Assembly: GCA_949592205.1 (NCBI GenBank)
Contig: CATIUR010000005.1
Coordinates: forward strand, 108,931,277 to 108,995,276
DNA from: Helichrysum umbraculigerum
Lineage: Eukaryota > Streptophyta > Magnoliopsida > Asterales > Asteraceae
Length of the DNA: 64,000 bases
Direction: 5' to 3'
The position numbers and the translations under genes are program-made. Shown piece by piece: positions 8,873-21,451 of this stretch. The notes under the pieces are model-generated. The model had not been told where the DNA came from. It searched no databases and saw nothing but the letters and a program-made list of their open reading frames with translations. Every line of letters starts with the position of its first letter. The first letter of the stretch is position 1.

Positions 8873-10876
8873 AACAGATACATCCTTTTGCTCAACAATC
8901 TCCTCAGCACTAACAGGAGATTTATTCAGTGGCTTAACAAACTTAGGAGTGGGATACTCTGGCCTCGTGGTTTTCTCCTTCTCCTGTTTGTTAGATTTAG
9001 CCACTTTACCCTTGATACCCAACAACTTAGCATAATCAACTGGAATTTCATCAAGGCCTTCCTTAACAGGTAAAGGAGTATAAGTAGTAGGAGGTGCTAT
9101 TTCAACAAAACCTATTCCTTTTCCTCCCTTACTTTTCCTATCTTGCTTATGATTGCTAATAATTTCATTAAAGATCATTGTCGCAGAAGTTGACCCTAAG
9201 ACTTTATCTTGATAATTACCATACTCACTTTTTAAGTCTGAAAGCTCTTTGTTCAACAGTTCAATTTCAGTAAGATAACTTTTAATTGCATCCTGTTGAC
9301 TAAAAACTTTAGCTTTATAAGTTTGAGTATCTAACTTATGAGCTTCAATATGTTTTTCATAAAGTTTTTCATTTTCTTTTAAAAACTTATTTGACTCATT
9401 AAGTTTTGCAACTTTATCTCGCAACTCTTGGTTATCCTTTTGAAAAGCCTCTAGAGATTCAGTTAGATTAATGCATGAGACACAGTTTAAAGGTTCAGGT
9501 GATTCATTTTGTACCTCAGGTGTAATATGAGCCATGAGACACTGTTGAAACTTTGTAGCCTCCGCATTCCAGTCATGAGTAGTTGGCTCAAAAACCACCA
9601 AAGCATTGTCCACAACTAATGTCTTGCCCTCTTCTTTCGCTTTTGGAGGATCAGGTTTAGTAAGGCCCGACGGTGGCATCTTGGGTTTCTCGCATTCCCT
9701 AGCGAAATGACCCAAATTCTGGCAGTTATAACAACGGACCTTGCTTTTATCAAAACCAAATCCTGACTTCCCATTGCCTTCTAAACTCTTGCGTCCAGTT
9801 CGTTGCAAGAATTTTTGAACCCTTCTTGTTATCATAGCAATGTTCCAATTCAAGTCCATCTGTTCTAGATCATCTTCATCCAATTGTCCGTAATCCTCCT
9901 TGATCAGTTCCAAAGTTGTATTTGGTTGAGTAACCAAATCTTTGTAAGAGCTCAGAAAAGCTGTATAAATTGCAGCTTGCTCTTGTATTGCTGGTGAAAC
10001 TGGAGCCTGTTGTTGATTTCCTTGAGATGTACCAGAAAGATAAGCTGTATGATGACCTCCAGAAGAAGCAGAAGATGAATTGGTATCCGTTATAAATGCT
10101 ACTCCACCGTAACTCTTGCCAGAATTGACTAGTCCAACTCCACCAGTTGTGGCATTCTGTACAGATCCACCTGACTTACATTCTTTCTTCTTCAATTCCA
10201 TCGCATGAGCTTGTAGAATACCTATCAATTGATCCAAAGTCATCCTTTGTAATTCTGGATTTTCTTTTAAAAATTGGACTTTCACATCCCAAGCACTTGG
10301 CAACACGTCCAGCAACTTCTTGTTCACCTCAAGTGCAGGGAGATTGTATCCTCCTTCATTTAACTCACTAACCAGATGTGAGTATCGAGTAAATAGACTG
10401 GAAGTCAGCTCATTAGGAATCATGTCAAATAGATCATACTGCTTTTTGATTAATTCTAGCTTAGCCTCCTTGTACTTTTCATTTCCTCCGCATCTTGTCT
10501 CAATTGCCTTCCACAGATCATAAGTTGTGTCATGAGATTTAAAGAGTCTCATAACATCCTTTGGCAAACACATACAGATAGAAGAATGAGCCTTTCTTTC
10601 TGTTTCATACTCCTTTTTCTCTTGAGGTGACATAGCATTATATGTTTTAGCTGGAGGAACACCACGATAATTTCCTTCAGCCACTGGAGCAACATATCGT
10701 TCTTTTAAAGGTCCCCACAGTTCAGGATAGTGGAAATCTATATACTGTTCATATCTATCTCTCCAATACACATAATCTAAATCTGGTCCAAAGAACGGAG
10801 GTTTATTACTGGATCCAATATCATTGCTCTGTCTGAGCATCTCTCTGATTCCTCTAATATCTTCCTTATCAGACAT
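8873..10876 (-). pseudogene. gag: copia B gag, cut at its 3' end
   Basis: Starts at the ATG at 10876 and encodes about 670 residues. The last few codons before the stop at 8852 lie inside the LTR of copia A, so the natural end is lost. An N-terminal region with a PELWGPL motif and a UBN2-like capsid domain (about 90-235) is followed by a CCHC zinc knuckle, CYNCQNLGHFAREC, near residues 385-400. After that comes a long coiled coil (about 470-560). Gag forms the particle and the knuckle binds the RNA. No internal stop is seen. A TTTTACAG acceptor-like site precedes the start by about 10 bases. Confidence 0.85.
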
Positions 10877-11588
10877 TGAAGCGTACCTGTAAAATCAACT
10901 TAAAAAAAAACTTGGAAGCTGATTAGTAACGAAGGCGTCACTTGGTAAGTGACGCACCTTAGTGTCGCAAAGAGTAGCGGCACTTGATAAGTGACGCTAT
11001 CGAGTGACGGATAAACAAACAGACCGACACTAGAGATGAGTGTCTTATTAACACGTAAGTGACGTACTCAAGTGACGGACTTGAGTGTCGCTTAGCAATA
11101 ACAGGCGTCACTAAGATAAGTGACGCTTTAAGTGACTGACAGAAGTAACGCGTCACTCGTAGTAAGTGACGGATGATACACAAGTGTCGTATCAAATGAC
11201 GCAGTAGAGTGTCGGATTGAACAGTAGGTGTCACTAATGTAAGTGACGTATAATACTCAAGTGACGTTACTAAGTGACGCACTTGAGTGTCGTAAAAACC
11301 CTAATTGTTCCTTACAGAAGTGTCGCTCGAAGTGCCGCACAAAGTGTCGAAGTGACGCTCTGAGTGACGCAGAAACGGCTGTGAACACCCAAAAACCCTA
11401 AAAATCGAATTTTCGTAAACCTAACGAAAATTCTTGAGTCCCAATCGTACGAAACCTGTAAATCTTTACTTAAAACACAGTAATAGCACCAAATCGATCC
11501 TAATCTTGCTAGAATGTCTTTGATCTTCACAAAATCGAACCGAAAACACTTCAATACACGTACACACGTCGATCAAATCAACTCCGAG
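10877..11588 (-). other. leader of copia B
   Basis: Untranslated region between the primer site and gag. Most of it (about 10931-11375) is a word array. No conserved ORF is visible; short open frames simply run through the repeats. Confidence 0.7.
10931..11375 (-). repeat. GTGACGC/GTGTCGC word array in copia B leader
   Basis: More than twenty copies of (A)AGTGACG(C), GAGTGTCGC and their complements, spaced roughly 10-25 bp apart. They are the same words as in this element's LTR (11850-11960) and in the Tekay B LTR (43093-43418). Confidence 0.9.
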
Positions 11589-11600
11589 GCTCTGATACCA
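11589..11600 (-). other. primer-binding site of copia B (initiator Met tRNA)
   Basis: On the minus strand TGGTATCAGAGC lies two bases inside the LTR end. It matches the 3' end of plant initiator methionine tRNA, the usual primer of Ty1/copia. Confidence 0.88.
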
Positions 11601-11602
11601 GT

Positions 11603-12051
11603 TGAAAGTGCCCCCTGGATGTGGATCTAAGTGTTGATCGATAGTAATAGATTGGCGGAATCAATCAATTACACAAACAAGTAATAAACTCAAACCGAAA
11701 CAATGATTAATCAAAGTAAACGAGTATATTAGCTTGTAAATCGTATTGGAACTGTTTACAGAAGTGCTTAGTCGACAAATGGTGCTAGGGTTTCGTCAAC
11801 CCTAGCCGAAAACCCGTAGGTTTCAATTTATACTAAAACAAAATCGGCAGACATGCGTCACTTGGGAAGTGTCGCATGTCGCCGCCCTCATGCGTCACTT
11901 ACCTAAGTGTCGCTATGCGTCACTAAGGCAAGTGTCGCCTAATGCTAAACTTAAGTGTCGCAAATACAGAAAATGACTTTTCTAATAAAACTAACTAACG
12001 ACACTTACAACTCAATAGACCAACTGACAGACACACAAACATGTATCAACA
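11603..12051 (-). repeat. 5' LTR of copia B (449 bp)
   Basis: On the minus strand it opens with TGTTGATACATG and closes with GGGCACTTTCA. The 5-bp flank to the right is GTTAT. TATA element at 11827-11832. Same framework as the copia A LTR but a different word array. Confidence 0.88.
11850..11960 (-). repeat. GCGACACTT/GTGACGC word array in copia B LTR
   Basis: About eight words (GCGTCACTT, AAGTGTCGC and complements) just upstream of the TATA box in the element's own orientation, exactly where copia A carries GCGACGT. Confidence 0.9.
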
Positions 12052-13567
12052 GTTATAATTTGTTAGATCTGTTAAATATTAAATTTGGTGGGGTTTAGTT
12101 GTTTGATTCGATTAATAGCAAAGAAAATAGTTTTGGTTGTACTGAGATTAAAGTCGAATGACAAAGTAGGACAAAATTTCGTTCTAACCGACGGTTGGTT
12201 GTTCCGACCGGCGGTTGGACAACGAAACTAGGGTTTTACAGTCGCGTTAAAAGAATTATGAATTACGATTCCAACCGGCGGTTGAGATTACCAGCCGGCG
12301 GTTGGAACTAGAAACCCTAATTTTGGTTAAAATTTTTAAAATCCCATCAGAAATTTAATGTTCAAGATAATTACATAGTTAATGTAAATTGTTTGTTATT
12401 ATTTATGTACTTTAAATTAGCAAGAAAGGGTATCCATGAAATTCATGCATAATTTGTCATGGATATCACTTTGATATTAATTGTTAATAGTATTACTTGT
12501 TTAAATTGTTAATTGACAAGGTGTCCCTAGTTGGCCATATATACAAAATGTTGCATGTGGATTAATTGTTAATTGATTAGTAGTTTATTTATTTTGCTTA
12601 TAATTATTGTAACTTGTAAAGCAAAATGGTTTTTATGGAAAAAATAAACTGGACTAATAACTATGAAATAAGATTTATTATTTTCTTGTAAATCTTATTG
12701 TCAACTCGGGTTGGGCTCACACACCGTAATTTTCTCCCACGACGAGATTTGCAAGTTAATAATTTGTTTTAAACCAAGACTAGGAGCTTGTATAAAAGAG
12801 GTATCTTCGGCTTGGTGTCTAAGATGACGGGTTGGATAAATCGATGTAAAGATCCTAGCCCCTCCTCTGGCCTCTTCATGGCCTCTCTTGTACATGGCCG
12901 AAAAGGTTTAAAACGTGTTGAATCGTCAATTTTAATAAAAGTGCAATCTCTAATTTAATATGAATATTAAATTAGACATCTTGATGCACGTTAATAAGAA
13001 AATTAACTGGAAAAGTTTTATTAAAATCTATGGTACGAAGATGTGGGCATGCTTCTTCGTACATATTTGATACACATTATCAAATTAAATTACCCATTTA
13101 AATTAAGTCAATTGCCATCCAATTTGTAAGAACACTTGTTCTTGCTTTTTGCTCTGCGTAAGACGTAGGTGAATTGTATCCAAGGTAAATTACCACTCAT
13201 CATGAGATGGTGGTGGACTATTTACAGTTCTTAATTGGACGACTTAAAACGAGTTAAGCGGTGAGATCCTTAAGCCCGTGGCATAAGATGGGATGAAACA
13301 TGCTTAATAAAACTTACTGCTTGATCACTAAGTAAACATTAAGTCCCATAATTTCTGGGAATTGCACTTGTAATGCAATTATTGATCGTCACTTGCCTTT
13401 TGAATACACCATTGCTAGCAAATCAACTGAGGTGATGGTGGTATGTCAAGTAGGATCCTAGACTTAAGAAAATTAATTGCTTTATATATATATAAGCATT
13501 TGGGTATTTAATTTTGTTTAAGTATTTATTATCGAAAATACTAAATTTGAACTTTTATCTATTGTAG
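12052..13567 (+). other. 5' region of copia C (LTR and/or leader)
   Basis: AT-rich with no ORF of note. It is assigned to copia C because it runs directly into its gag. It holds an array of CCGGCGGTTGG words (12188-12306), an 11-bp perfect hairpin (12667-12677 with 12689-12699) and an acceptor-like site TATCTATTGTAG ending at 13567, directly at the gag ATG. That suggests an intron in the leader. I found no primer-binding site, so the LTR edge is not known. Confidence 0.45.
12188..12306 (+). repeat. CCGGCGGTTGG word array, copia C
   Basis: Four copies of C(C/A)AACCGGCGGTTG(G/A) or close variants (ACCGACGGTTGG, GACCGGCGGTTGG, CCAACCGGCGGTTGA, CAGCCGGCGGTTGG). The full word CCAACC-GGC-GGTTGG is a perfect dyad. 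The same word recurs at 58936-59070. Confidence 0.85.
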
Positions 13568-14541
13568 ATGGCAAATCCTACACCGAACTCGAATTATTCG
13601 GCTTTCAGGCAAATGCTAGAAAGAGAAAAACTTTCTGGAGGGAATTTCAATGATTGGTTTCGTCAACTAAGGATTGTCCTTCGTGCTGAAAAGAAAACTG
13701 ATGTCATTGAACAGCCATTGGGACCTGCTCCTGCTCCTACTGCTCCTGCTGAGGAATTAGCAGCTTGGAATGCTCTGTATGATCGTCATAATGAAGTTGC
13801 TTGTTTGATGCTCGGCAGCATGACTCCCGAATTTCATAAGCAATTTGAAAGTTACAGCCTACTTGTTATGATAACAGAGCTTAGATCGATGTTTGAGAAA
13901 CAAGCTGGAGTTGAGTTATTCGATTTGATCTAATCGCTCCATGCTTGCAAACATGAAGTAGGTACACCAGTTAGCTCACATGTGTTGAAAATGAAGAGCT
14001 ATATGGATTAATTGGAAAGACTTCAGTATGCTTATCCTCCGCCTATTGCTGTTGGCATGATTCTCAATTCCCTTTCAAAGGATTTTGAGAGATTTGTGCG
14101 CAACTACAATATGCACCACATGGGAAAAACAGTTGCTGAACTCCATGCCATGCTCATTGAATATGAGAAGGGTCTTCCAAGGAAACCGGCTGCCCCACAA
14201 GTCCTTGCAATTAGAAGTGGCAAGATCCAGAAAGACAATAAACCGCAAACTAAGGGAAAGACTAAGGGCAAGGGAAAGCAATGTGCTTATGTCCCTAAAC
14301 CTAAGAAAAACCCTCCATCAAAGAAAGAGCATCCGGCTAAGGATGAGGCGTGTCACCACTGCAAGGAAGTGGGACACTGGAGGAGGAATTATTCTGCCTA
14401 TCTTGCTGAGTTGATGAAGAAGAAGAAGCAAGCTGGCCAGACCGGAACTTCAGGTATCTTCGTCATAGAATTATATTCTTTCTCCAATTCAAAATCCTGA
14501 GTATATGACACTGGTTGTGGTACTCACATCTGTAATACCTC
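13568..14541 (+). pseudogene. gag: copia C gag and start of protease, degenerate
   Basis: The ATG at 13568 follows the acceptor-like TAG. One reading frame continues through three stops: TAA 13931-13933, TAA 14009-14011 (at a usual Gln) and TGA 14498-14500 (at a usual Trp). The zinc knuckle CHHCKEVGHWRRNY has Tyr where the last Cys should be. After the third stop comes the protease motif YDTGCGTHICNT, cut at 14541 by the Tekay array; the frame resumes at 41028. The element is dead. Confidence 0.85.
14537..14541. repeat. target-site duplication ACCTC, left
   Basis: ACCTC precedes the first LTR. The identical five bases follow the fourth LTR at 41023-41027, and joining the copia C frame across them restores continuity. 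Confidence 0.93.
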
Positions 14542-17039
14542 TGTAACACCCCCTAAATTAATGATTTGCGGAAGCATACTTGGGTGTTACTAATCAATAT
14601 ACAAAGCACAAGATATACAGCAAACGACCTCTAAATGAGACATTGTAAAACGATTTCATATGAAATAAATGTTTGAAAACTCAATGTTTTCGTATACAAA
14701 ATGTAGTTCCCTAGAGTCCACGCGTATAGCGGGAGATTCTATTACATAATCAAATATACAAAAGATAATGCTAAGAATCTCCGTTAATGCAGTTGGGTTG
14801 AAATCATGCGACTCTAGCTAAGTCCGGGAGTAATCCTACTCCGTAAGTGTACCTGAGAATACATGCTAAAAGGTCAACACGAATGTTGGTGAATCTCACA
14901 GGTTTGTATGTAATAATAGTTTTTTAACACAAGATTTCATCAGTAGTGCCCGTAGGCGTAAATCAAGTATTTGCAATCCTGCAAATGTAAAATAAGTAAG
15001 TTATACCGTTGCCATGAGGCTCATAATCGAAGCTTAACCCGTAAGTAATAAGTTGCTCCCGTGACATGCTCGTAACTGAGCAAGCATAAGTAACGAATAA
15101 TAGTTGCCCGTTTATACACTACGGTTCGTGGTAGCGCTACTACCCCGGGCGGGGAGGGTCATTTCCCTAATGGATCCATTAACTAGTGTTCGCGCTAAAG
15201 TCCATAACTAACGATATATGATGGAGAGACTTCAGTAGAAAGTAAGTAACTCATGCAATCCCGTATAGTAAAATGAATAGTTCGTACTTGTGTTCAAGAA
15301 AAGTAAGCAATGTATCTCACCCCGTATGTAAAACAGTAAAAGTGGGGCTGTAAGACTCACCTGAGTCGAGTAGTAAGCAGTAGTAAACAGTGGGTAGTGT
15401 GTAGGTTCTCCGAACCCGTAACCTTTAAATGCCTAAACATATAAAGTTAAGTAAATATATGTCTCGCAAGACCATCTAGGCTAGTTGTCTACACAACTCG
15501 TTATGTCCAATGTTGGTTCGTTATCGTTTGTTCTTAGAAAAACATGGTTGGCCCGTTGGTGACGGTTTATATTAGCGATTCCAAAGTGTTACTCTTGAAA
15601 AATATGTCTCAATTTGTTTATAATGTCGTATCGTAATAAGGTTTGAAGTTGTTTAAGTTCGACACTTGGTGTGAAATGTATTTACAAACTCTAAGTGACG
15701 GGGGTCCGGGGGCAGCGCCCCTGGTAGCGGGGTCCAAGGGGCAGAGCCCCTGGTTGGGGTCGAGCTGCCAAGTCAGCTTGGAAAATTTTTATACCTACTA
15801 CTTTCCTTTAGTGAACACGTATCCGAAATGTGAATTTGGAGTAAAATTAGGTGGTAAAATCTTGTTTCCGACACTTAGTAAAAATCTGAGTTTTCAGGCT
15901 TCTGTTTTATGCGACGTAGCATGCGACGTAAGGTGCGACGTGGGTTCGGTTTGCGACGTAGGGTGTTGCGTCGCTAATGCGACGTGGGTTCGGTTTGCGA
16001 CGTTAAGGCTGATGTCGCTATATGCGACATCGCAATTTAATGCGACGTTGAGGCTAATGTTGCACCGGCGACATCGTGAAGGGTTTTGCGACGTTGTAGC
16101 TAACGTCGCATAAATCTGAGTCCAAAAGCGACGTTACGGTCTGATGATCGGAATTTGTGTCGAAAACGTGTTTTCCGGCCACCGTTCGGTTCAAAACTTT
16201 TACCCAACCCATATTTGGACATTATAAGCTTAAATAACCCATAATCACGTAAAAATAAGTAGAATCGAGGGGTTTCGACTTTTGTCGGAAAACTTACAAA
16301 GTGTCGGATTAAAAATCCGAAAAGATAGAAGTATAGATCGTTGCGTGGTGATCGTTTTTCCTAAAAGAGATTTGCGATCCGGTGTCGTGTGGTGGTAGTA
16401 TTTTGTGATTTTGTGTGATGGTGGTTGTGTGGTGTTTGAGAGAAAAAGAAGAGAAGAAAGAGAAGAGAAAGATGAGAAGTGAGAAAGTGGGGAGGGGATC
16501 CTCCCTTTTTGGCTGCATTTTCGTGGGGCCCACCCCTATGTGGGTGTGTCCCAAACTTGTTCCCCGCGTTTGCGCTCCGTGCGGTGTTTGTTTTCCCGAT
16601 TGTTTAAACATTTAATTATTTTTGTATGCGTTTAAATATAAGTTTTAAGATGTGAATATTTATTAAATGTTATACTTGGATTATTTTATCAAACCTCTAA
16701 TAATTTGGATTATAATAAAATGTAGTTTAAATTAATTTGCGTATTTATCGTTTTTAAATCGTGTAAGCTTTAACCGTGTGATACGAGACAATTTAGAAGT
16801 ATTACTCAAAATGTTATCAATAATGTTTTTATGATTTAATCAAAATGTTTCACCAACGTCCGAAATAATTGAACCGAATTACATTCGATTTAAACTTGTG
16901 CGATTTAATCAAATCGTACAATTTGTATATATTCATCAATCTATATTTCGATACATTAATTAGCCTAACACAGAACTAATTATATGTATTAACAGTTGAT
17001 TAGGCACTAATTACTAGTCCTAATTTGGAGGGTGTTACA
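14542..17039 (-). repeat. Tekay A LTR 1 (3' LTR of copy 1)
   Basis: 2498 bp; on the plus strand it opens TGTAACACCCCC and ends GGTGTTACA. It carries the word array (15911-16136), GC-rich hairpins (about 15703-15760, GGGGGCAGCGCCCC and GGGGCAGAGCCCC) and a purine-rich tract near 16435-16490. It has variants ATAGCGGG (14728) and CAGTTGGG (14790), which it shares with LTR 4 but not with LTRs 2 and 3. Open frames in it are not conserved proteins but repeated DNA. Confidence 0.95.
15911..16136 (-). repeat. GCGACGT word array in Tekay A LTR 1
   Basis: About fourteen GCGACGT/ACGTCGC words plus decayed forms (GCGACAT, GATGTCGC). The array ends in the element's direction at the conserved anchor TAAAACAGAA...AAGTGTCG. 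It is repeated at the same place in LTRs 2-4. Confidence 0.92.
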
Positions 17040-17040
17040 A

Positions 17041-17049
17041 TCTCCCCCT
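17041..17049 (-). other. polypurine tract, Tekay A copy 1
   Basis: AGGGGGAGA on the minus strand, adjacent to the 3' LTR start TGTAACACC. Confidence 0.85.
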
Positions 17050-17101
17050 GTTAGGAGAATTTCGTCCCGAAATTTAGCTCGAAGTTGCGTTTGATGTAGA
17101 G

Positions 17102-20100
17102 TCAGTGAAGAGTTGAGGATACTTGAGTCTCATTTGGTCTTCCCATTCCCAGGTAAATTCTGGACCACGCCGCGAATTCCACCTGACCTTGACGATGGGA
17201 ATACGACTTTGTTTGAGTTTTTGACCTCATGGTCAATGATTTCAGCGGGTTCCTCAACAAATTATCGACGCGAATCTCGTCGAGTGGAATGATAAGTGTT
17301 TCATTGGACAGGCATTTCTTTACGTTAGAAATGTGAAAGGTAGGGTGCACGCTGCTGAGTTCGGATGGCAGCTGCAATCGGTATGCCACGGGGCCAATCC
17401 TTTCGAGGATCTCAAAAGGCCAGATGTACCTGGGATTTAACTTCCCGTGTTTACCGAATCGAATTACGCCTTTCCAAGGCGATACTTTCAGGAGTACTCG
17501 GTCCCCAACCTGGAACACGAGTGGTTTGCGCCTAATGTCAGCGTAACTTTTCTGACGGTCACGCGCGGCTTTGAGCTGGTTTTGGATTTCAACAATTTTC
17601 TCGGTGGTTTCGTGTATGAGTTCAGGACCAGTGAGTTGACTGTCTCCCACTTCAGTCCAACAGATCGGTGATCAACACTTATGACCGTACAGTGCCTCAA
17701 ATGGTGCAGCCTTAATGCTGGCGTGATAGCTGTTATTGTTGGAAAACTCGCACAATGGTAGGTGTCTTTCCCAGTTTGCACCGAAATCAACTATGCAGGC
17801 TCGTAGCATATCTTCCAGTGTCTGAATAGTTCGTTCGCTCTAGCCATCCGTTTGAGGGTGGTACGCGGTACTCATGTCAAGATGGGTACCCAGTGATTTT
17901 TTGAGTGTTTGCCAGATCGAGATGTGAAACGAGCATCTCTATCGGAGATAATCGAGGTAGGGACACCGTGTCGAGAAACAATTTCTTTGATGTAGATTTG
18001 TGCTAGGCTTTCCATTTTATCGGTTTCCTTGATTGCCAGGAAGTGAGCAGATTTTGTGAGACGATCGACGATCACCCAAATGGTATCGCAACCGCTCGAC
18101 GACTTGGGTAGTTTGGTTATGAAATCCATGGCAATTTGTTCCCATTTCCATTCAGGGATGTCGGGCTGTTGAAGTAAACCAGAAGGTTTTTGATGTTCGG
18201 TTTTGACTTTCGAGCAAGTAAGACACTTGCTGACGTAAGTGGAGATTTCAGCTTTCATGTTTGGCCACCAATAAAACTCTTTGATGCCGTGATACATTTT
18301 ATCGGACCCCGAGTGGATTGAATATTTGGACTTGTGAGCCTCATCCATCACCAAGTCTCGTAGGTTCCCAAAACTAGGCAACCAGATTCGGTTAGAGAAG
18401 TACCTAACTCCATTAGGTCTGATTTCGAATTGTTTATCCATGCCTCGTAAGGCCTCATTTTTGACATTATCGGGTTTGAGAGCTTCGAGTTGAGCGGTGA
18501 GAATTTGGATATTCAGGTTGTTGTGAATTGTCATGCTGAGGGCTCGGACTCGGAGTGGTCTTGTTCGTTCCTTTCGACTGAGAGCATCGGCAACCACGCT
18601 TGCCTTGCCTGGATGATATTTGATCTCACAGTCGTAATCGGTGAGTAATTCAACCCATCTACGTTGTCTCATGTTAAGGTCTTTTTGGTCGAAGATGTGT
18701 TGGAGACTTTTGTGGTCGGTGAATATGGTACTTCGGGTACCATAAAGGTAATGTCTCCAGATTTTGAGGGCGAATACCACGGCCCCTAACTCGAGGTCAT
18801 GAGTCGTATAGTTCTTCTCGTGCACTTTGAGTTGTCGGGAGGCGTAAGCAATGACCTTGTCTCGTTGCATCAACACGCAACCGAGACCTTGGTGAGAAGC
18901 ATCGCAGTATACCACGAAGTCATCGGTGCCTTCGGGTAAGGATAGAATGGGTGCACTGCAAAGCTGTAGTTTCAACAGCTGAAATGCTGACTTTTGTTTA
19001 TCGGTCCAATCGAACTTCTTATCCTTCTGAGTCAGTACAGTGAGTGGTTGTGCTATTTTTGAGAAGTTTTCAATAAACCGGCGATAGTACCCCCGCCAAT
19101 CCCAAGAATTGGCGTACCTCGGTGGGAGTGGTTGGCACTTGCCAGTCCTTGGTTGCCTCAATTTTTGATGGGTTTACATGAATTCCCTGGCTGTCAATCA
19201 CGTGTCCAAGGAATTGAACGGTTTTTATCCAGAACTCACACTTAGAGAATTTGGCGTAAAGCTCCTCGTGTCTAAGTAGTTCCAGAATGGTTTTGAGATG
19301 TCGCGCATGCTCTTGTTCGTTGCGCGAATAGATGAGGATGTCATCAATGAAGACGATGACAAACTTGTCAAGATAGGGTTTACACACCCGATTCATAAGG
19401 TCCATGAATACAGCCGGTGCGTTGGTTAGACCGAATGGCATCACTTGGAATTCATAATGCCCATAACGGGTTCTGAATGCGGTTTTTGGGATGTCGGCAT
19501 CGTGAACACGCAATTGATGATAACCTGATCGAAGATCAATCTTTGAATAACAGCTTGATCCTTGAAGTTGATCTAACAGATCATCGATTTGGGGAAGTGG
19601 GTATCGGTTCTTGACGGTTAGCTTGTTCAACTCTCGGTAGTCGATGCACATTCTGAATAAACCGTCTTTCTTTTTGACAAACAAGACCGGAGCTCCCCAA
19701 GGTGAAGAACTCGGTCTGATGAATCCTCTATCCAGTAGTTCCTACAACTGAGAAGACAACTCCTGAAGTTCGGATGGGGCTAGGCGGTACGGTGCTCGGG
19801 CCACTGGTGCGGCACCCGGCACGAGATCAATAGAGAACTCAACCTTTCTAGGTGGAGGTAAACCAGGTAGTTCTTTTGGAAAGACTTCGGGAAAGTCTCT
19901 AACGATTGGCACATCTTCAAGTCGCTTCTCCTCCGACTTTTTCTCCGTGATGTGTGCGAGAATTGCTGGATAACCCTTCCTCAGAAGTTTTCGGGTTTTC
20001 AAACAGGAGATTATGTTTAGTCTCAACCCACCGGTCTCCCCCTGTATGATCAAGGTTCTACCGACGGGAGGAGGGATGCGGACGATCTTATCATGACAAA

Positions 20101-21451
20101 CAATTTCGGCCCGATGCTTGGACAACCAATCCATACCCACGATGACGTCGAAACTTCCTAGTTCAACAGGCATAAGATCGATTGAGAAGATTTCGTCGGC
20201 TAAGTTTAAAGTGCAATTAGGTATCACACTATCGGTTTCTATGAGTTTACCATTTGCAAGTTCTACGGTGTACTTAACATCTAAGGCCGCGGGGGTGATA
20301 TCAAGTAGTGGGCAAAACTCATCAGAAATAAAGCTCCTATCGGCACCAGTATCAAATAGAATAGAAGCAGATAAGTTGTTGAGGAGGAACATACCCTAGA
20401 CCATATTCGGGTCTTGACGGGCGTCCCCTGAGCTGATCACGAAGGCTCTGCTCCGAGCGTTGTTGTTGCGGTTGTTGTCGTTGTTGTTGTTGTTCTTCAG
20501 CTTGGGGCAGTTGCTCTTGAAATGCCCAGAATTTCCGCACCCAAAGCAGGTCTTTAGTGCATTGGTATTAGGGTTAGGAATGTTGGCTCGGCAATCCTTG
20601 GCTAGGTGCCCGAACCGTTTGCAGTTGGTGCAAGGGCAGGAACCGTCATGATGACGATTGCATTTGGGACAGTAAGGTTTGTTCCCGATGTACCCTTTCT
20701 TTTCCGTAGTCCCCGAGGAATAAGCCTTAACAGACTCAGGCTTTTTGTTGGTGGTTTGGTTGGATGAGTTGGGGTTTCCTTCCCATTTGCGTTTGTCGTT
20801 TGCAGATGGGGTCGATGTTGTGCCACGGCGGACAGAGTTTGCTGTCAGTTCATGGGCCATACGGATGGCACTCTGAATAGTACCCGGTTTGGATGAAGTC
20901 ACCAGGTCTTGAAGTCTGTCAGGAAGTCCATCGACATATTTCTCAATCCTCTTGTACTCAGGATCGACCATGGTTGGGCACAGAAGTGCTAGTTGGTGGA
21001 AACGGTTGGTGTACCCCGTGATGTCATCACCCTGCATTTTGTGGTTCCAGAATTCCACTTCCAGCTGTTTCAACTCCTCCCACGGGAGTTTGTAAGCATT
21101 AGCAATACCCACAGTCTAGGCATAGGTGTTCCACCAGGTGAGAGCGGTGTTAGAGAAAGTACTGACGGAGAACTTGACCTTGTCTTCCTCCGTGCAGTTG
21201 CAGATAAGGAATACAGATTCGATTTTCTCGATCCAGCGTACCAGACCGATCGCTCCTTCGGTACCCGCAAAGCTCAAGGGTTTGCAGTTCTGAAAGTCCT
21301 TGTAAGAGCAGGGTTTGGGTTGTGGCCCATTAGTAGTTGTATCTTCGCTACTAGGAGTTGGTGTTCGGGTGGCCAAGGCTTGTGCCACGCTGAGGGCAAT
21401 CAGACCTGCAATTTCGGCTTCACTAAGGGTGATTTGTCGGCGAGGTGGCAT
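17102..21451 (-). pseudogene. gag-pol: Tekay A copy 1 gag-pol, broken
   Basis: Gag starts at the ATG at 21451 (MPPRRQ). Zinc knuckles CTNCKRFGHLAKDC and CFGCGNSGHFKSNC are followed by protease (FDTGAD), RT (FIDD), RNase H, integrase (HHCC and DDE core) and chromodomain. Stops in the gag-pol frame: TAG 21118-21116, 20398-20396, 19744-19742 and 17842-17840, and TGA 17674-17672. One extra base lies in the C run at 19090-19094 (RT/RNase H boundary), one base is lost near 17917 (integrase) and two frame changes (about 17218-17222 and 17263-17275) split the chromodomain. The TAG at 17842 is two codons before the expected catalytic Glu of integrase. Confidence 0.92.

Larger units (their letters stand above)
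8873..12051 (-). mobile_element. Ty1/copia element B, 5' part
   Basis: Read on the minus strand: 5' LTR (12051-11603), primer-binding site, a long leader with word arrays, then gag. It stops at 8873, where the 3' LTR of copia A begins, so A probably inserted into B and the rest of B lies beyond the left window edge. The LTR is a diverged homologue of the copia A LTR. Confidence 0.75.

Noticed and set aside
15643..16113. 156-codon frame present in all four Tekay A LTRs
   Set aside because: It is antisense to the element, starts without ATG and runs through the GCGACGT array; its conservation is that of the LTR copies.
16309..16615. Short overlapping frames on both strands in the Tekay LTR
   Set aside because: Low-complexity purine-rich DNA repeated in four LTRs; no protein features.
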